Shown piece after piece: positions 24,202-35,822 of a DNA stretch of 64,000 bases. The stretch is from NCBI GenBank assembly GCA_029216955.1, contig JANAVB010010791.1, positions 2,634,799-2,698,798 of the forward strand, given 5' to 3'. Each line of letters begins with the position of its first letter. The stretch's first letter is position 1. The notes beneath the pieces were generated by a model. It searched no databases. It worked only from the letters and a program-made list of their open reading frames with translations, and was not told where the DNA came from. The DNA comes from Iris pallida. Its lineage: Eukaryota > Streptophyta > Magnoliopsida > Asparagales > Iridaceae. The position numbers and the translations under genes were made by a program.

Positions 24202-24210
24202 ATATTTTAG

Positions 24211-24228
24211 TGGTGGTCCATGCAAGTC
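24211..24228 (+). promoter_or_regulatory. Primer-binding site of element C (tRNA-Ile type)
   Basis: TGGTGGTCCATGCAAGTC lies nine bases after the LTR end. It differs by two transitions from the site expected for tRNA-Ile(AAU). Confidence 0.65.
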
Positions 24229-24450
24229 TGATTTTTAGATGTGTAGGGTGTTATTATTATAGGAGTCTTAATCAAAACATGTTTCCTTTGATCTCTTGCC
24301 TTGTCTTCTCTTTTCTCACCTTGATTGATAATTTGAATTACATCCTCAAATCTTCCTCGTCCTGTCATTTGATATCCTATATCTTTCCCTATAGCGGTGC
24401 TTCCTTCTCAGTAGCTGGCGAGGCCAACGTAGAAGAACGTCCAACCGAGC

Positions 24451-25560
24451 ATGGCTCAACAGGGCAACAACAGAAGGAATGTCTCCTCCTGGTCAATTCA
24501 GATAGAGATTATGTTAGAGCCAGTGGAGCAGCAGGTACCAGAGACCCCTGCTCCACCCGCAGTACCGGCAGTGGTGATACTACCCGATGCTACAACACTC
24601 CTGGAGGTTATCCGGGGATTTCTGGCCACTTAGTAGCGTCAGGTGGCAGCCCAACAACAGCAGACCCAGCAGCAGGAACAAAATGTACTACTAAATCAGG
24701 GATTATAGTTAGCCCTTGAGTGGAGTGTCAGGACTGACTCGGGAGTGTCAGCGAGTTTTTGTCGACTTAACCCGAGGTACTTTGATGGCACGGAGGATGC
24801 CATTATGGCGGATGCTTGGCTTCAGGATATTGAGGCCATTTTGGCAGCAGCAAAGGTTCCAGCAGAAGAGAAGCTTGACCAGGTCAGATTATTACTTCAG
24901 GATCTTGCCCGCGATTGGTGGGCATCAGAAGAGGTTGGAATGAGGCATCATGTTCCTGGGATAGCTTCAATACCAGGTTCAAAGCTAAGTACTTTGGCGT
25001 GGTAGCGCGGTATGAGCTCCAACACAGGTTTATCAGTCTCAAGCATGCTGGTAAGACAATAGATGGATATGTAACAAAATTCTATAGGTTGAGTCGGTTT
25101 GCACCGACAATGGTGGCTACTGAGCCGGAGAAGGCTATGAGGTTCCAGCAAAGACTTTATCTGGAGATTCTACAGCTGGTAGAAGGGTACGACTACCAGA
25201 CTTTTGATGCAGATTTAATGACAGCTCGGAGGCACTAGCTTACCCAACAACGGTTGGCGACAAGGACTAGGGGCCATAAGAGGTATCATGCCCAGAGTGG
25301 GGATGGAGGAACAGCACAGCGAAGTTCAACACCAATACCGGGCGTTCGTATTCATGATCAAGGGGTACCGCAGTGGCCGACGGTACCTACATTAACAGCA
25401 CCAGTTCGGTATCAGCAGCCGAGGAACCAATAACAGCGCCAGGAGGTGCCCATAGGATGTACCTATTATGGTAAGGAAGGGCACACTAGGGATGTGTGTC
25501 AGGCAGCTAATGGGTTATGCATGAGGTGTGGTAGCCCAGACCACATGATCGCTAGTTGCC
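24451..25560 (+). pseudogene. gag: gag of element C, decayed
   Basis: The ATG at 24451 (MAQQGNNRRN) starts a Gln/Pro-rich N-terminus. From 24745 the capsid FCRLNPRYFDGTEDA...ADAWLQDIEAIL aligns with B. A shift near 24950 leads to a frame with YELQHRFISLKHAGKTIDGY and YRLSRFAP. Near 25455-25560 two zinc-knuckle-like C..C....GH motifs follow in broken frames. A possible splice acceptor TTCTCAG lies at 24410-24411. Confidence 0.78.
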
Positions 25561-25796
25561 TTATGATGTAAAGGCTCAGAGGGCCAGTTCAGTAATTTCT
25601 GGCGTTGTCAGCTCCAGGGGCAACACCGATCAGAGGACCAGCATTGGCAGTGAGGCCATTTGCCCAGCGTCTGCCGACGCAGGCTCAGATGTTTCGCCAA
25701 ACGCAAAATCAGGAAGGCCAGCAGAGGCCGCAATAGCAACATGGTCAAAGAGGACAGCAGTAGGGAGCTCAGCATGGCCAGGGTCAGGCTTTTCCT

Positions 25797-26270
25797 TTGT
25801 CTTTAGGTGAGGTACTAGCATCAGGTAACGTTGTTGCATATATTATTTTTGTTACCTCTTTTTCCTGTAGTAGCAATATTCGATTCAGGGGCTACCCATT
25901 CTTTTGTATCTGTACGATTTACGACACACATTGGATTGTAGTTCAAAAAATTGCCAGAGAGAATAAATATACTCACTGGTAATGGGCTCGTAGGAGTTAG
26001 CAAAGTGTGCTTAGCATGTCCGGTCATTGTGTGTGGGCATTTATTGCCCCCATTTTTGATTGAGTTCCCTATTGGCAACTTCGACGTAGTCCTAGGCATG
26101 GACTGGTTGAGAGACAGTAATGTGACGATAGATTGTCGAGGAGGTAGGGTGGTATTTAATATTCCAGGCATTGAAGAGTTCACCTTTGTGCGATCATTGG
26201 AGAATCATTCCAAGGGCATAGTTGCAGAGGCTGTAGCAGTGGAGAAGGTTCCTAGGGTGGTCTAAGAGTT
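25797..26270 (+). pseudogene. Aspartic protease of element C, frameshifted
   Basis: The active-site block D-S-G-A-T-H-S-F is encoded intact near 25880-25905 but out of frame with the start of the region. The ILTGNGLVG and VVLGMDWLRDS blocks follow in the frame at 25951-26265. At least one indel near 25870 and a stop at 26263-26265 break the domain. Confidence 0.78.
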
Positions 26271-27135
26271 TCTTAATATTTTTCCAGATGAGCTTCCAGG
26301 TATACCACCTGTGTGAGATGCGAAGTTCTGTATTGAGTTGAATCCTGGAAAGAAGTCTATATCCAGCAGGGTTTACAGAATGTCGGAGCAAGAGTTGGAT
26401 AAGCTTTATCAGCAGGTGGAAGAATTAAAGGCAAAAAGGTTTATTCTAGATAGCGAATCGCCCTGTGGAGCACCGATGATTCTAGTACCCAAGAAGGATA
26501 GGACGACACGGATGTGTATTGATTATAGGAAGTTGAATGCAGTGACAGTAAAGAACAACTACCCACTTCCAAGGATTGATGATTTGTTTGATCAACTGAG
26601 TAGAGCCAGAGTCTTCTCGAAGATTGACCTTCGGTCTGGGTTTCATCAGGTGAGAGTCCGGGAGCATGACATACCTAAGACAACATTTAGATCGCGATAT
26701 GGGCATTATGAGTTTCTGGTGATACCATTTGGATTACCTAATGCCCATCAGTATTCATGGACTTGATGAATCACATCTTTATGCCATATTTAGATAAGTT
26801 TGTAGTAGTGTTCATAGACGACATCCTCATCTATTCCAGTAGTGAGGTTGAGCATAAAAAATATCTTCGGATAGTTTTGCAGACCTTGAGGAGCATTAAC
26901 TTTATGCGAAGCTTAGTAACTGCGAGTTATGGTTGGATCACATTTTGTTCCTAGGACATATCATTTTTGGTGTAGGAGTGTCAGTAGATCTGAAGAAGGT
27001 TGAGGCAGTAAAGAATTGGCCAGTTCCGAAGACGGTAACAGATGTGCATAGTTTCTTGGGACTGGCAGGTTACTATAGGAGGTTTTTGCAGACTTTGCCA
27101 GGATTTTAGCACCCTTGGCACGTTTGACGCGTAAG
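26271..27135 (+). pseudogene. pol: Reverse transcriptase of element C, frameshifted
   Basis: The open stretch 26338-26766 holds [20 protein letters not shown], the [20 protein letters not shown] block and the MCIDYRKLN block, then [16 protein letters not shown] shift near 26750 gives the frame with [13 protein letters not shown] (catalytic FIDD intact). The thumb lies at 26940-27110 in further frames. Confidence 0.85.
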
Positions 27136-27695
27136 GAGGTAGAGTTTGTTTGGTCAGCCGAGTGTCAGGCATCATTTGAAAAATTAAAGAAGAGATTGAT
27201 CTTAGCCTCGATCTTGACGCTTCCAGTAGGATCGGGAGGGTTTACAATATATTTTAATGCATCCGGGAAAGGAATCAGGTGTGTATTGATGCAGCATGGA
27301 AGGGTGACAGCATACGTGTCTCGACAGCTTCGAGATCATGAGAAGAACTATCCGACCCATAATTTGGAGTTAGCAACAGTAGTATTTTTGCTTAAGTTAT
27401 GGAGGCATTACTTGTATGGGGATCGAGTGGAGATTTACATTTATCACAAGAGCTTAAAGTAGTATTCACCCAGAGGGACCTGAACATGAGGCAAAGAAGA
27501 TGGTTGGAGTTACTGAAGGATTTTGATATGAATCTTCAGTATCATCCAGGCAAGGCGAATGCGGTAGCAGATGTCTTGAGCAGGAGAGGTGGTGCATTCC
27601 TCTTGACCTTGCAGAGGCACATTTTAGAAGATCTTCAGGAGATGGAAATTAACGTGATCTTGCCGCATGATACAAGAATTTTGGCCAGTTTGTAG
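27115..27695 (+). pseudogene. RNase H of element C, frameshifted
   Basis: 27115-27462 has the start of the connection, a FNASGKGI motif (Asn replaces the usual Asp of the SDASGKG motif seen in E) and [21 protein letters not shown] shift near 27455 continues into [18 protein letters not shown]. The TAG at 27693-27695 stands where E has CAG. Confidence 0.8.
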
Positions 27696-28870
27696 ATTCA
27701 GTCTACTTTGGTGGAGAGAATCAGAGCAGCAGAGGATGAGGACCCGCAGATCCAGAAGCTTCGATCAGAATGTAAGTCAGGTCTCAGGAAGGAGTTAGTA
27801 ATCCACGAAGATGGTACACTTAGATTTGGAAGCTGTCTTTGTGTACCAAGTGGAGGCCTTCGACAGAAAGATATGGCAGAGGCTTATAGTTCTCCTTATT
27901 CCATTCATCCCGGAGGAATAAAGATGTATCAGGATATAAAGCAGCATTTTTGGTGGACTGGCATGAAGAGGGAGATAGCGAGATTTGTTTTCAGATGTTT
28001 AGTATGTCAGCAAGTGAAGACAGAACAGCAGAGGCCAGCAGGATTGTTGCAGCCGCTTCCTATTTCGGAGTGGAAGTGGGAGCACATCATGTTGGATTTT
28101 GTGACCAGTTTACCTAGATCTATGATTGGTCAAGACACAGTTTGGGTGATAGTGGATCGGCTCATGAAGGTTGCTCATTTTCTTTCTTTCAGAGTGGGAC
28201 AGTCTACGGAGGAGTTGGCAGAAATGTATATGAAACAAATAGTGAGGCAGCATGGTGTTCTAGTCAGCATAGTATCAGATCGAGACACACGGTTCACCTC
28301 TCACTTTTGGCAGAGTTTGCATCAAAGTTTGTGCACCAAGTTTAGGTTCAGTACAGCTTACCATCCGCAGACAGACGGATAGTCAGAGAAAACAATTCAG
28401 ACATTGGAAGATATGTTACGAGCTTGTACCTTAGACTTCGACAGATCTTGGGAAGATCATCTTCATTTAGTAGAGTTCTCCTATAATAATAGTTATCATG
28501 CAAGTATTCAGATGGCTCTATTTGAGGCATTATATGGAAGGAAGTACAGATCTCCTCTAGTATGGGACAACGTGGGAGAATGAAAATTATTGGAATTAGA
28601 GATGATCATGCAGACAGTGGAGACAGTCAAGTTGATCAGAGAACGACTTCGAGTTGCGCAGGACCGACACCATCATTGGACAAATCAGCATCGTAGTCCT
28701 TTAGAGTTTGGTGTCAGCGACCATGTGTTTCTGTAGATTTTGACTACTCGGGGTGTCATTAGATTTGGATCCCGAGAAAAGCTTAGTCTGAGATAGGTTG
28801 GTCCGTTTGATGTTGTCGCTCGGGTAGGCAATGTTGCTTATCATCTTGCCCTTCCGCCTTCGCTACATGA
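27696..28870 (+). pseudogene. Integrase of element C
   Basis: 27708-28382 is a long open stretch: the HHCC zinc region (IHPGGIKMYQDIKQHFWW, then CLVCQQVK), core DFVTSLPRS, IVSDRDTRFTSHFW and AYHPQTDG. The TAG at 28380-28382 stands where E has CAG, and the third catalytic residue block follows it. The C-terminal part (28440-28870) is in broken frames. Confidence 0.85.
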
Positions 28871-28880
28871 TATACATGAT

Positions 28881-29162
28881 GTGTTTCATGTATCTCAGTT
28901 GCGTAGGTATTTCCCGGATCCGAGTCATGTCCTCGATCATTCCGAGCTGGTCGTTGGTACCGACCTGACTTACGAGGAACAACCTGTATTCATTTTGGAT
29001 CGACGAGAGAAGGTGCTCAAGAACCAGACTATTAGTCTTGTCCGTATCACTTGGGGCTATCATTCATCGGAAGAGTCGACATGGGAGCATGAGTATGAGA
29101 TTAGATATCGATATTCGCACTTGTTCGACTCAGAAGGTATGTTTATTCTTATGCCTTCGTAG
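28881..29162 (+). pseudogene. Chromodomain-like tail of element C
   Basis: MFHVSQLRRYFPDPSHVLDH, then ILDRREKVLKNQTIS, a VRITWGYHSS strand and STWEHE. It is open in one frame and ends about 180 bases before the polypurine tract. It resembles the tails of B and E. Confidence 0.75.
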
Positions 29163-29330
29163 TCTATTTCCATGCTTGATTTACAACCCGCTAGGGCGGA
29201 TGATTGTTCTCTAAATGCCTGCTAGAAAATCGATAGAGTTGCATGTGTAATTAGTCCTATAATTAGTGTCTTGCTTGCCCTGATTTCTTTATCTTGTCTT
29301 GGTTGGAATTTTGAGAATGAAATTTTTCTA

Positions 29331-29343
29331 AGGAGGGTAGAGA
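29331..29343 (+). promoter_or_regulatory. Polypurine tract of element C
   Basis: AGGAGGGTAGAGA lies immediately before the 3' LTR start TGTCACTCC. It is preceded by a diverged copy of the TTTCGAGGACGAATTTTT block seen in B and E. Confidence 0.65.
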
Positions 29344-30127
29344 TGTCACTCCCCGATCCCAATATACGTATTTGTTACATGTTTTCCTATATGGTATCTG
29401 GTATCCGTACCCGTGCACCTGTGATCTTCTATTTTGCACCTAGTCATGGCATGGAACGGTATCCCGTCGCGGAATAGTGTGCCACCCTTTGTCCTTGTTT
29501 GGTTGTAGGCGTGGTTCACTACTTCGATGATAGGATTTCTGGACCATGTTGTGATCAAGGTTTTATGTAATTAATTTATTTATTAGCTGTAACATGTAAC
29601 AATAAACATGTCATATTAGTCACATGGCTAGGACATGCTTGAATTAGGGTTTTATGAGCCAACCCACGCACTATAAACATTCTCTTCCACTCTGTCTCCT
29701 CATTAGCCCTCATTTATTTTTCCCCAACAACTTTTTAGGCAAGTACATCCTACACTAAATGGAGAGACCACTTGCATTTTTATTTTTGTTATTTCTTTGA
29801 TATTATAAGTTTAGATTGTTCATCTTTTCATTCTCTACATGTTTAGTACTTGGTGTTCTTGATTTTAATGGGTAGTTTTATGTAGATCTAAGTTTCAAAA
29901 ACTATGGTTTCATAGGTTTTAGTGGTTTTGATCAATCAAACTTGCTTATTTTCGAAAACTAATTGTTCCAGGTTGTAGAGAATTTGATTTCATACAATTT
30001 TGGCTTTTATTTTGATTAATTTCAAGTTTTATAGCTCAAGTTATGGACATTAGAAGTTTTGAGAACTCCAGGGCCAAAAGCTTGATGCTAGTTGGAGACG
30101 ACGACCATCTCGCGCGCGCTTCGTGCG
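29344..30127 (+). repeat. 3' LTR of element C, first part
   Basis: Starts TGTCACTCC. It contains a TCCTTGTTTGGTT motif at 29491-29503, TATAAAC at 29672-29678 and AG|GCAAGT with GC at 29739. It is interrupted at 30127 by element D inside the CG-rich array. The last five bases (30123-30127, GTGCG) are the D target duplication. Confidence 0.88.
29672..29678 (+). promoter_or_regulatory. TATA box in the C LTR
   Basis: TATAAAC is preceded by CCCACGCAC and followed by a C/T-rich tract, in the same arrangement as the TATA box of element B. The equivalent part of the 5' LTR is missing, so element C can no longer be expressed from its own promoter. Confidence 0.6.
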
Positions 30128-30741
30128 TGTAGAAGCGTAAAAAGTACTTCATAGACCAAGTCAAAGAAGTTGAGAACTTTACGCAATTCAAACTGAGACA
30201 GACTCGGACTTTACGCGGAGATCAAACAGAGTACAACTCTACGCGAGCTACTTTACGCGAGAGCTATTCACTGAGCTTTTACGCGAAGGACAGGCTGTCA
30301 AATCATGCATTTAATACGCATGATACTGTTTCTGAAATAATGATTTTCTGACAGCGGACAGCACAGAAGCCGAGAAGATTTGATTTACAATAAAACCAAC
30401 ACATGTCGTTTAGTGTGCAGACGAGCTACTTTACGCTCAAGAGATTGCTTCTTTTACGCACGAAAGCTATTCGAGCTTTTTACGATCAAGGCTACTGTGT
30501 GCATAAAGTTTATTTGAGCTAATTTTACGCTCAAGGCTACTTTTCAGCCACTTTACGCGGGAAGTCTATTTTGAGCTATTTTTATGCCCAGTCTGCTACT
30601 TTACACAGGAAGTCTATTTTGGATCATTTTTACGCCCGATCTTTTCTGGCTACAGGAGAACGTGGTCTGCTTACGTGGCTTTCATGCCACACTTATTGAG
30701 GAACGTGTGTACGTGCTTTTCTCATTTTGTTGAAGTAGTGG

Positions 30742-30791
30742 GACACGTGTCACCATGCGTAGAGATCAAAACTCTATGTGGGACACGTGTC
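30742..30791. promoter_or_regulatory. Pair of G-box palindromes in the D LTR
   Basis: GACACGTGTC occurs at 30742-30751 and 30782-30791, about 80-130 bases upstream of the TATA box, each followed by a CAYCAYGCGTA-type sequence. The pair is conserved in the 3' LTR (46696-46705 and 46736-46745). CACGTG cores bind plant bZIP and bHLH factors, so light, ABA or stress control is possible. Confidence 0.6.
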
Positions 30792-30869
30792 ATCACGCGT
30801 AAAGGTTGACTCTCATCATGGGTGACAGTTACCAAACTTTGTTGCTTTTTACGCACAAAGGATCTAGTT

Positions 30870-30878
30870 TATAAATAG
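30870..30878 (+). promoter_or_regulatory. TATA box in the 5' LTR of element D
   Basis: TATAAATAG is conserved in the 3' LTR at 46824-46832. The start site is predicted near 30900-30905, leaving an R-U5 of about 350 bases. Confidence 0.7.
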
Positions 30879-31258
30879 ACTTATTTTTAAACACAAGAGA
30901 TGATCAAGAGAAGATATACATGAGAGGAGATTCTGAGAAAACTCATACTTTCAGAGTGATATTCCCAGAAGCATTTCTTCAACTTTTTTTTTCAAGAATA
31001 TGGTAAAGCAAAGCAGGAAAGCATTCGACTGTGCCATCAGTGCCATTGCTCGATACCTTTCTGGTGACTTAGTTCTTCCGATTGTTCGTCTTCTTCAAGC
31101 AGTTTTCTTCGTCATCATCGTATGGTCCTAGGAACAAAGTGATCGCTCTCAGATCAGACTTCCATAGCAATACTTCCCAGAAACAATTTGTACTTTTATA
31201 CTTTTTCTAGTTTTCTTTCAAAAGCCAATTTTTAGGTATTTTGTTAAGTGAAACAAAA

Positions 31259-31276
31259 TGACGACTCTGCTGGAGA
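31259..31276 (+). promoter_or_regulatory. Primer-binding site of element D (tRNA-Arg type)
   Basis: TGACGACTCTGCTGGAGA starts three bases after the LTR. It differs by two transitions from TGGCGACTCTGCTGGGGA, the type used by Ogre/Tat elements. The ORF1 reading frame passes through it. Confidence 0.75.
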
Positions 31277-31514
31277 CGACCTTCTCCTCTGACGAGAAGG
31301 CAATTGCTCAATATGATGATGTGTCGGTCGGATCGATAAAGAAGACTCTGGTTGTTCACTTCGACCAGACTGCCTACGAAAAAATGCTCCGAACTGGGGA
31401 TAGTACTCGCTGCTCCAGTGTTCAAAAATTGCTGAAGGCGTGAAAAGTTTGGATTTCCAAGTCCAAACCATCTCCTGTTCCTTCTATCTCTGAAGGCAAA
31501 TGAATCCTTCCCAC

Positions 31515-31805
31515 TCATGTTGTGGAGACTCCCGTCGGTGACGAAGCAGTCTCTACTTCAGCGATACGCCCCAGACGTAAAAATTAGTCTCCCGTCGGTG
31601 ACGTGGTAGACTCTCAAGTTTTACGCTCTGTGCGTAAAGCTCAAACTTTACGCTCTGCACGTGAAAACCAGTCTCCCGTCTGTGACGTGGTAGACACCCA
31701 AGCTTTACGCTCTACGCGTAAAAGAAAATCTCCCGTCTGTGACATGGCAGATACTAATATTTTGCGTTCTACGCGTAATGGTCAATCTCCTGTCGGTGAC
31801 AGAGT
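31515..31805 (+). repeat. Tandem repeat in ORF1 with paired TTTACGC/GCGTAAA motifs
   Basis: Three to four imperfect units of about 75-90 bases share TCTCCCGTCGGTGACGTGG and TTTACGCTCTxxGCGTAAA. The second block is an inverted motif pair that also encodes LRSxRK. The same heptamer saturates the LTRs and the 3' region of the element. Confidence 0.65.
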
Positions 31806-32646
31806 AGATAAAGTTCATAATGATGTCTTTGCATCTAAAGTGAATTTGCCTTCACGCATACAGCGTAAAAACATGAAATCTATTGTTGGTCATACTTCAG
31901 TTTTCCACCAACAGCCTTCTTACACTACTTTACGCAAGATACCAAACCTTCAAATCACGCGTAATGCTGATGGAGTCCTTTGTGCACAAAAATCTCAAGA
32001 TTTACGCACGCAACTCCAGGCGCGTAAAAATGCCCATGTTGGTTCTGCTAATGCAGCCAGTAATCTTCTTTATATACAAGGGACTAAACGATTCTCTGTC
32101 CCAAATTTAATAAAGAAGACTACTTCTTCTACTCCTTCTGATTTACGCGAGTTGCTTGTACAAAAGCGTAAAGACAAAAAATCTCCTGTGACACTCCCTA
32201 AAGAAAATCATCATTGTGAGTGTCACCAGATTATAATCAAATGTTGCTGTTCAGCTTCTAAACGGTCAGTGTTTGACCGGTTAGGCTACAATGTGCCTCA
32301 GCAACAAGTTGATGATCAAGAGCATGAGTTGTCATATGCGTCAGTCAATATGGCATCTCATACCAACAGAGGACGACGTCCAAGATGCAACTCGTCCCAG
32401 ACTCCTAGTCAACAACAGTTCAACAGACTTCTTGATTCCTTTGAAGGGGTATATCAGCATACCCGGTCAAGGAGTCAAAGACAGTTGCAATCTTCAGATT
32501 CAGAAGCTGGGGTTACTCAGTCTTTTGAGTCAGAAACTGATAGTGTTGACTCATATCTCTACACCAATCCTTCTGTAGGTTCAAGGGAGGTTGAATCCTA
32601 TGCTATCGGAGATGAACCGGAGACGTCGAATGCTAATACAGAATAA

Positions 32647-34000
32647 CGTCTCTCTGCAGTTGAGCAATCGCTGAAAGACTTTCTTACTATGATGCAAAGT
32701 ATGCACCAAATAATAATGACTCAGCAAACTGCTCAGCCAGCAGTAGTAACACCGGTGCAGGTAGCAGCACAAACTCAAGATAGTCAAGGGGTTGATATAC
32801 CTTTGAATAATCTTAGTCAAGAGCCTGCTGTCAATCAAAATTTTGCATCTCCAGATCCTATCATTCCAGAAGATGTACCACCTCCGGTGGGGGTTACGGT
32901 ACATCCAGCAACTATTCAATCGAATGTGCTTCCTCAAACTAGTGAAGCTATTCAAGCGGTGCATGAGCTAAAAGCACAGTTTGAAGTTCTGAAGCACAAG
33001 GATCAGCTCCAGAGGTTAGGGATTAAGCAACCTTATCCTCCTTATTGGAATGATGTACCTTTTCCTCCAAAATTCAAGCCACAGTCTATGGTGTTATTTG
33101 ATGGAAAGGTTTCTCCCAGTCAATATATCAATTATTTTGATATTATGACTGTGCACTTGTAGAAGAATGATTCTCTTCTTACCCGAGTTTTCATCGGGTG
33201 TTTAATGGGTTCAGCTTATGACTGGTATCGCAGTCTACCCGATAATTGCATATCGTCTTTTGACGAATTTAAAGCAATGTTTCTCTCCCGCTTCTATAAA
33301 GGAGGCATGGACATGAATATATCCTCCTTAATAGAGATCAAACAAAAGGAGAAAGAAGATACTCGGACGTTTATCGAACGTTTCCGACATGCAACTTTGA
33401 AAATGCCTCCGGGTATGCCAAATTCAGCAGTGATTGATACATGCAAGATGAATCTACGACCATCTATTGCTGTCTTTACGGGCTCTCAATTCACAGATTG
33501 GGCCTCGTTCATTATAGCAGTAGTTTCAGCCAAGACCAATGGTAGGTTGGCTCGTGAACACGGGATGATCTTTGCTTCAATGACAAAGGAAAGAAAGGCT
33601 CTTCTGGTAATAATTCTGGTAGTCGTAATGAAAAAGGGAAGAAAACCCTAGTGGTTAATCTTTCAAAATCCAAAATGATGCCAAATAATCCAGAGTCTTC
33701 CAAACCAAAAGAAGAGTACTCTTTTGATGATAGTGATATCCCGGGGATATTCTAATGTCTTGTAAAGAGTGGCAAACTTCAGATTTCAGAGCCAAAAAGG
33801 CCTAATGAGATAAATCTGACTGACAATCCCAAATATTGTATCTATCATAGATACATAAATCATCCTACCAAGGCTTGCTACGTCTTAAAGAAGAAAATCC
33901 AAGGGTTGATAAATGCCAATGCCATCGCTTTAACCAATGATGAGCATACAGTCACAACTAATATGATTTCTCTTTAATTTGGAGATTTTCCTCCATAGCA
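32647..34000 (+). pseudogene. gag: gag of element D
   Basis: A helical start (RLSAVEQSLKDF, MMQSMHQI) is followed by a Gln/Pro/Val-rich spacer, then the capsid: PPKFKPQSMVLFDGKVSPSQ, SAYDWYRSLPDNCISSFDEF, LSRFYKGG and RTFIERFRH. After a shift near 33580 comes a Tat-type zinc motif YCIYHRYINHPTKACYVLK (about 33834-33890; C-x2-H-x4-H-x4-C). A stop at 33163-33165 splits the capsid. Confidence 0.82.
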
Positions 34001-35123
34001 AGTTCCATATGGGATTGTCCCAATTTCTAAGGCAACTATGAAGATTGTGAATCTCCCGCCCGCTGGAGAGCAAAATGAAGGATTATTGCCTCTCACATTA
34101 AAAAATGGTGAAATCATGTGGGTACATCCTGACTTAGTACCTGAACTGGAAGATGAAGGTAAAACTTCAAAATCCAAGAAAGGTAAGAAAGTCAAAACCT
34201 GCAACATGATTTTTCATGTTATTACTCCAGATCATGATGATTTGGATCATCTTTGGGATGGCGTTCCTTTGGAGGATAGGCTGAGGGGTTTGAATATATG
34301 CCCTCCAAGTTTTGCTCCTCCTACCAAACTCAAACTTTCTCATCAGCAGTGGTTAGCTATGAATAATGTCCCCTTATACATGGCACAACAGGTCTTTACT
34401 GCTTATGATAAAGCACTTGTAGGGATTTTTCCTTCTATCCCGAATCCTCCTTCTCCAGTAGTTACAGAGGTTTCTATTCCTCCTATGGCTACACAGGTCC
34501 CTATTCCTCCCTCTTCTGCTGAACCATCTATTGAAAGTCCGCTGTCCATTCATATGTATAGTCAACAATCAGTCCATCTCATAAAAAAGATGGGCTATGA
34601 CTTTCAAAAGACAGAAGGTTTGAACTATGATAAAGGAATGCGACTTCCTTTACAACTTTAAAGTCAAAAATCCACTGTTGGATTGGGATTTGAAGTTCTT
34701 CATAAAAATTCTCGCAAGAAGAAGACCAAGGGAAAGAAGAACAAAACCTGTAATATGGTACTTCATTCTCCTGAGTCTGAAGAAGAAACCTTTGCTAGTA
34801 CGAGATCTGGGAAAGAGTACCACAAAGATTATGGGGGATCTTCCAAAGAAGCAGAGGACGTTGCTGAAATAATACCTGCTCAACCATCTTCTGTTCCTGC
34901 TGAGGCAAGACCTTCTAAATCATCTGTGGTTGAGAAAGGAAAACAGAAAGCAGTACGCTTTGACGTCCCATTGAAGTCTGCTTCAAATCAAGAGGTGATG
35001 ATAAAGCCCTACAAATTTGATATTCTAGCCCAGTTAGCTAATACTCCGGCTAGACTCTCTATCTTTGAGTTGCTTCGCCTTTCTAAGGAAAGCCGTAAAA
35101 CTTTGAGTGAAGCTTTGCTATAA
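34001..35123 (+). pseudogene. Gag-protease spacer of element D with G-patch-like motif
   Basis: Two open stretches (34038-34661 and 34683-35123). Each has a Lys-rich block followed by KTCNM, so the region looks internally duplicated. A G-patch-like MGYDFQKTEGLNYDKGMRLP lies at 34589-34650. Pro/Ser-rich linkers separate the parts. The end (from 35005) has FDILAQLANTPARLS, which is shared with element A. No catalytic domain is seen here. Confidence 0.55.
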
Positions 35124-35822
35124 GCAGACTCATGCTTAGCTCAACTCAAGACTCCAGATAATATACCGGTGTCGTGTCCACAATGTCATAGTGTGATGGA
35201 AGCAATTCCTAATATTACCTTCACACAAGAAGATATACTGCTGAAGCATAATAAGCACGACAGGCCCCTGTGCTATACAGGGTATATTGAATCCACTGAA
35301 ATTGACAGGATTTACATTAATCCTGGGTATTCTATTAGCATAATTCTTCAGAGTATGCTACGACCTTTGAGGATTCCTACTAGTGATTTGACTTACACTA
35401 GTACCACAATAGTTGGTTTCAACTCTGGAAAGAGTAAACCACTGGGGAAGATTCGTCTGAAGATTCAAATTGGTGATCTTCGAACTATGGTGACTTTTTA
35501 TGTTATCAACTCAGATGTATCTTACAATATCCTCCTTGGAAGACCGTGGATACATGAGCATAACACTGTGCCTTCAACTCTCCACCAATGCTTCAAGTAC
35601 GTGGATTCTCAAGGGGTTGTGAAGATCGAGTTTGCAGATATCAATCCTTTCAAGGGTGTTGAAGCCTATTTCTCTGACTCAATACTCTACAAACAGGAGC
35701 ATGTGAAGGAGATATCTGATATGGCCGAAGATCGATCACCTGCAGAAGATCAATATGTCAATGAAGATCCCCCGAAAGAGCAACCTTTGAAGATCAAAGT
35801 CAAAGGTCGAATCCAACCCTAA
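35124..35822 (+). pseudogene. Aspartic protease of element D, catalytic Asp replaced
   Basis: ITFTQEDILLKHN, then the active-site loop, which reads I-N-P-G-Y-S; Tat proteases have Asp at the position of this Asn (codon 35319-35321). The flap and the ILLGRPWIHEHNTVPSTLHQ block (near 35530-35590) are intact, then an acidic tail (EDRSPAEDQ). The family form and context make protease certain, but this copy should be inactive. Confidence 0.8.

Larger units (their letters stand above)
30128..31255 (+). repeat. 5' LTR of element D
   Basis: 1128 bp, TGTAGAAGCG...GAAACA. It contains 12 exact TTTACGC/GCGTAAA heptamers, two G-box palindromes and a TATA box at 30870-30878. The 3' LTR copy ends in ATA rather than ACA, a transition at the terminal CA. 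Confidence 0.93.
31258..32646 (+). pseudogene. ORF1 of element D, upstream of gag
   Basis: One frame of about 460 codons with stops at 31441, 31501, 31588 and 32644. The N-terminus (TTLLETTFSSDEK) is shared with element A. Residues about 90-175 are tandem repeats with LRSTRK-like blocks and SPVxD. A Cys/His cluster (CECHQIIIKCCC, near 32215-32250) follows, then SVFDRLGYN and an acidic Ser-rich tail. The stop at 32644-32646 is followed by gag in the same frame, so ORF1 and gag may once have been one polyprotein. The function is unknown; a DNA- or RNA-binding role is only a guess from its basic repeats. Confidence 0.7.
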
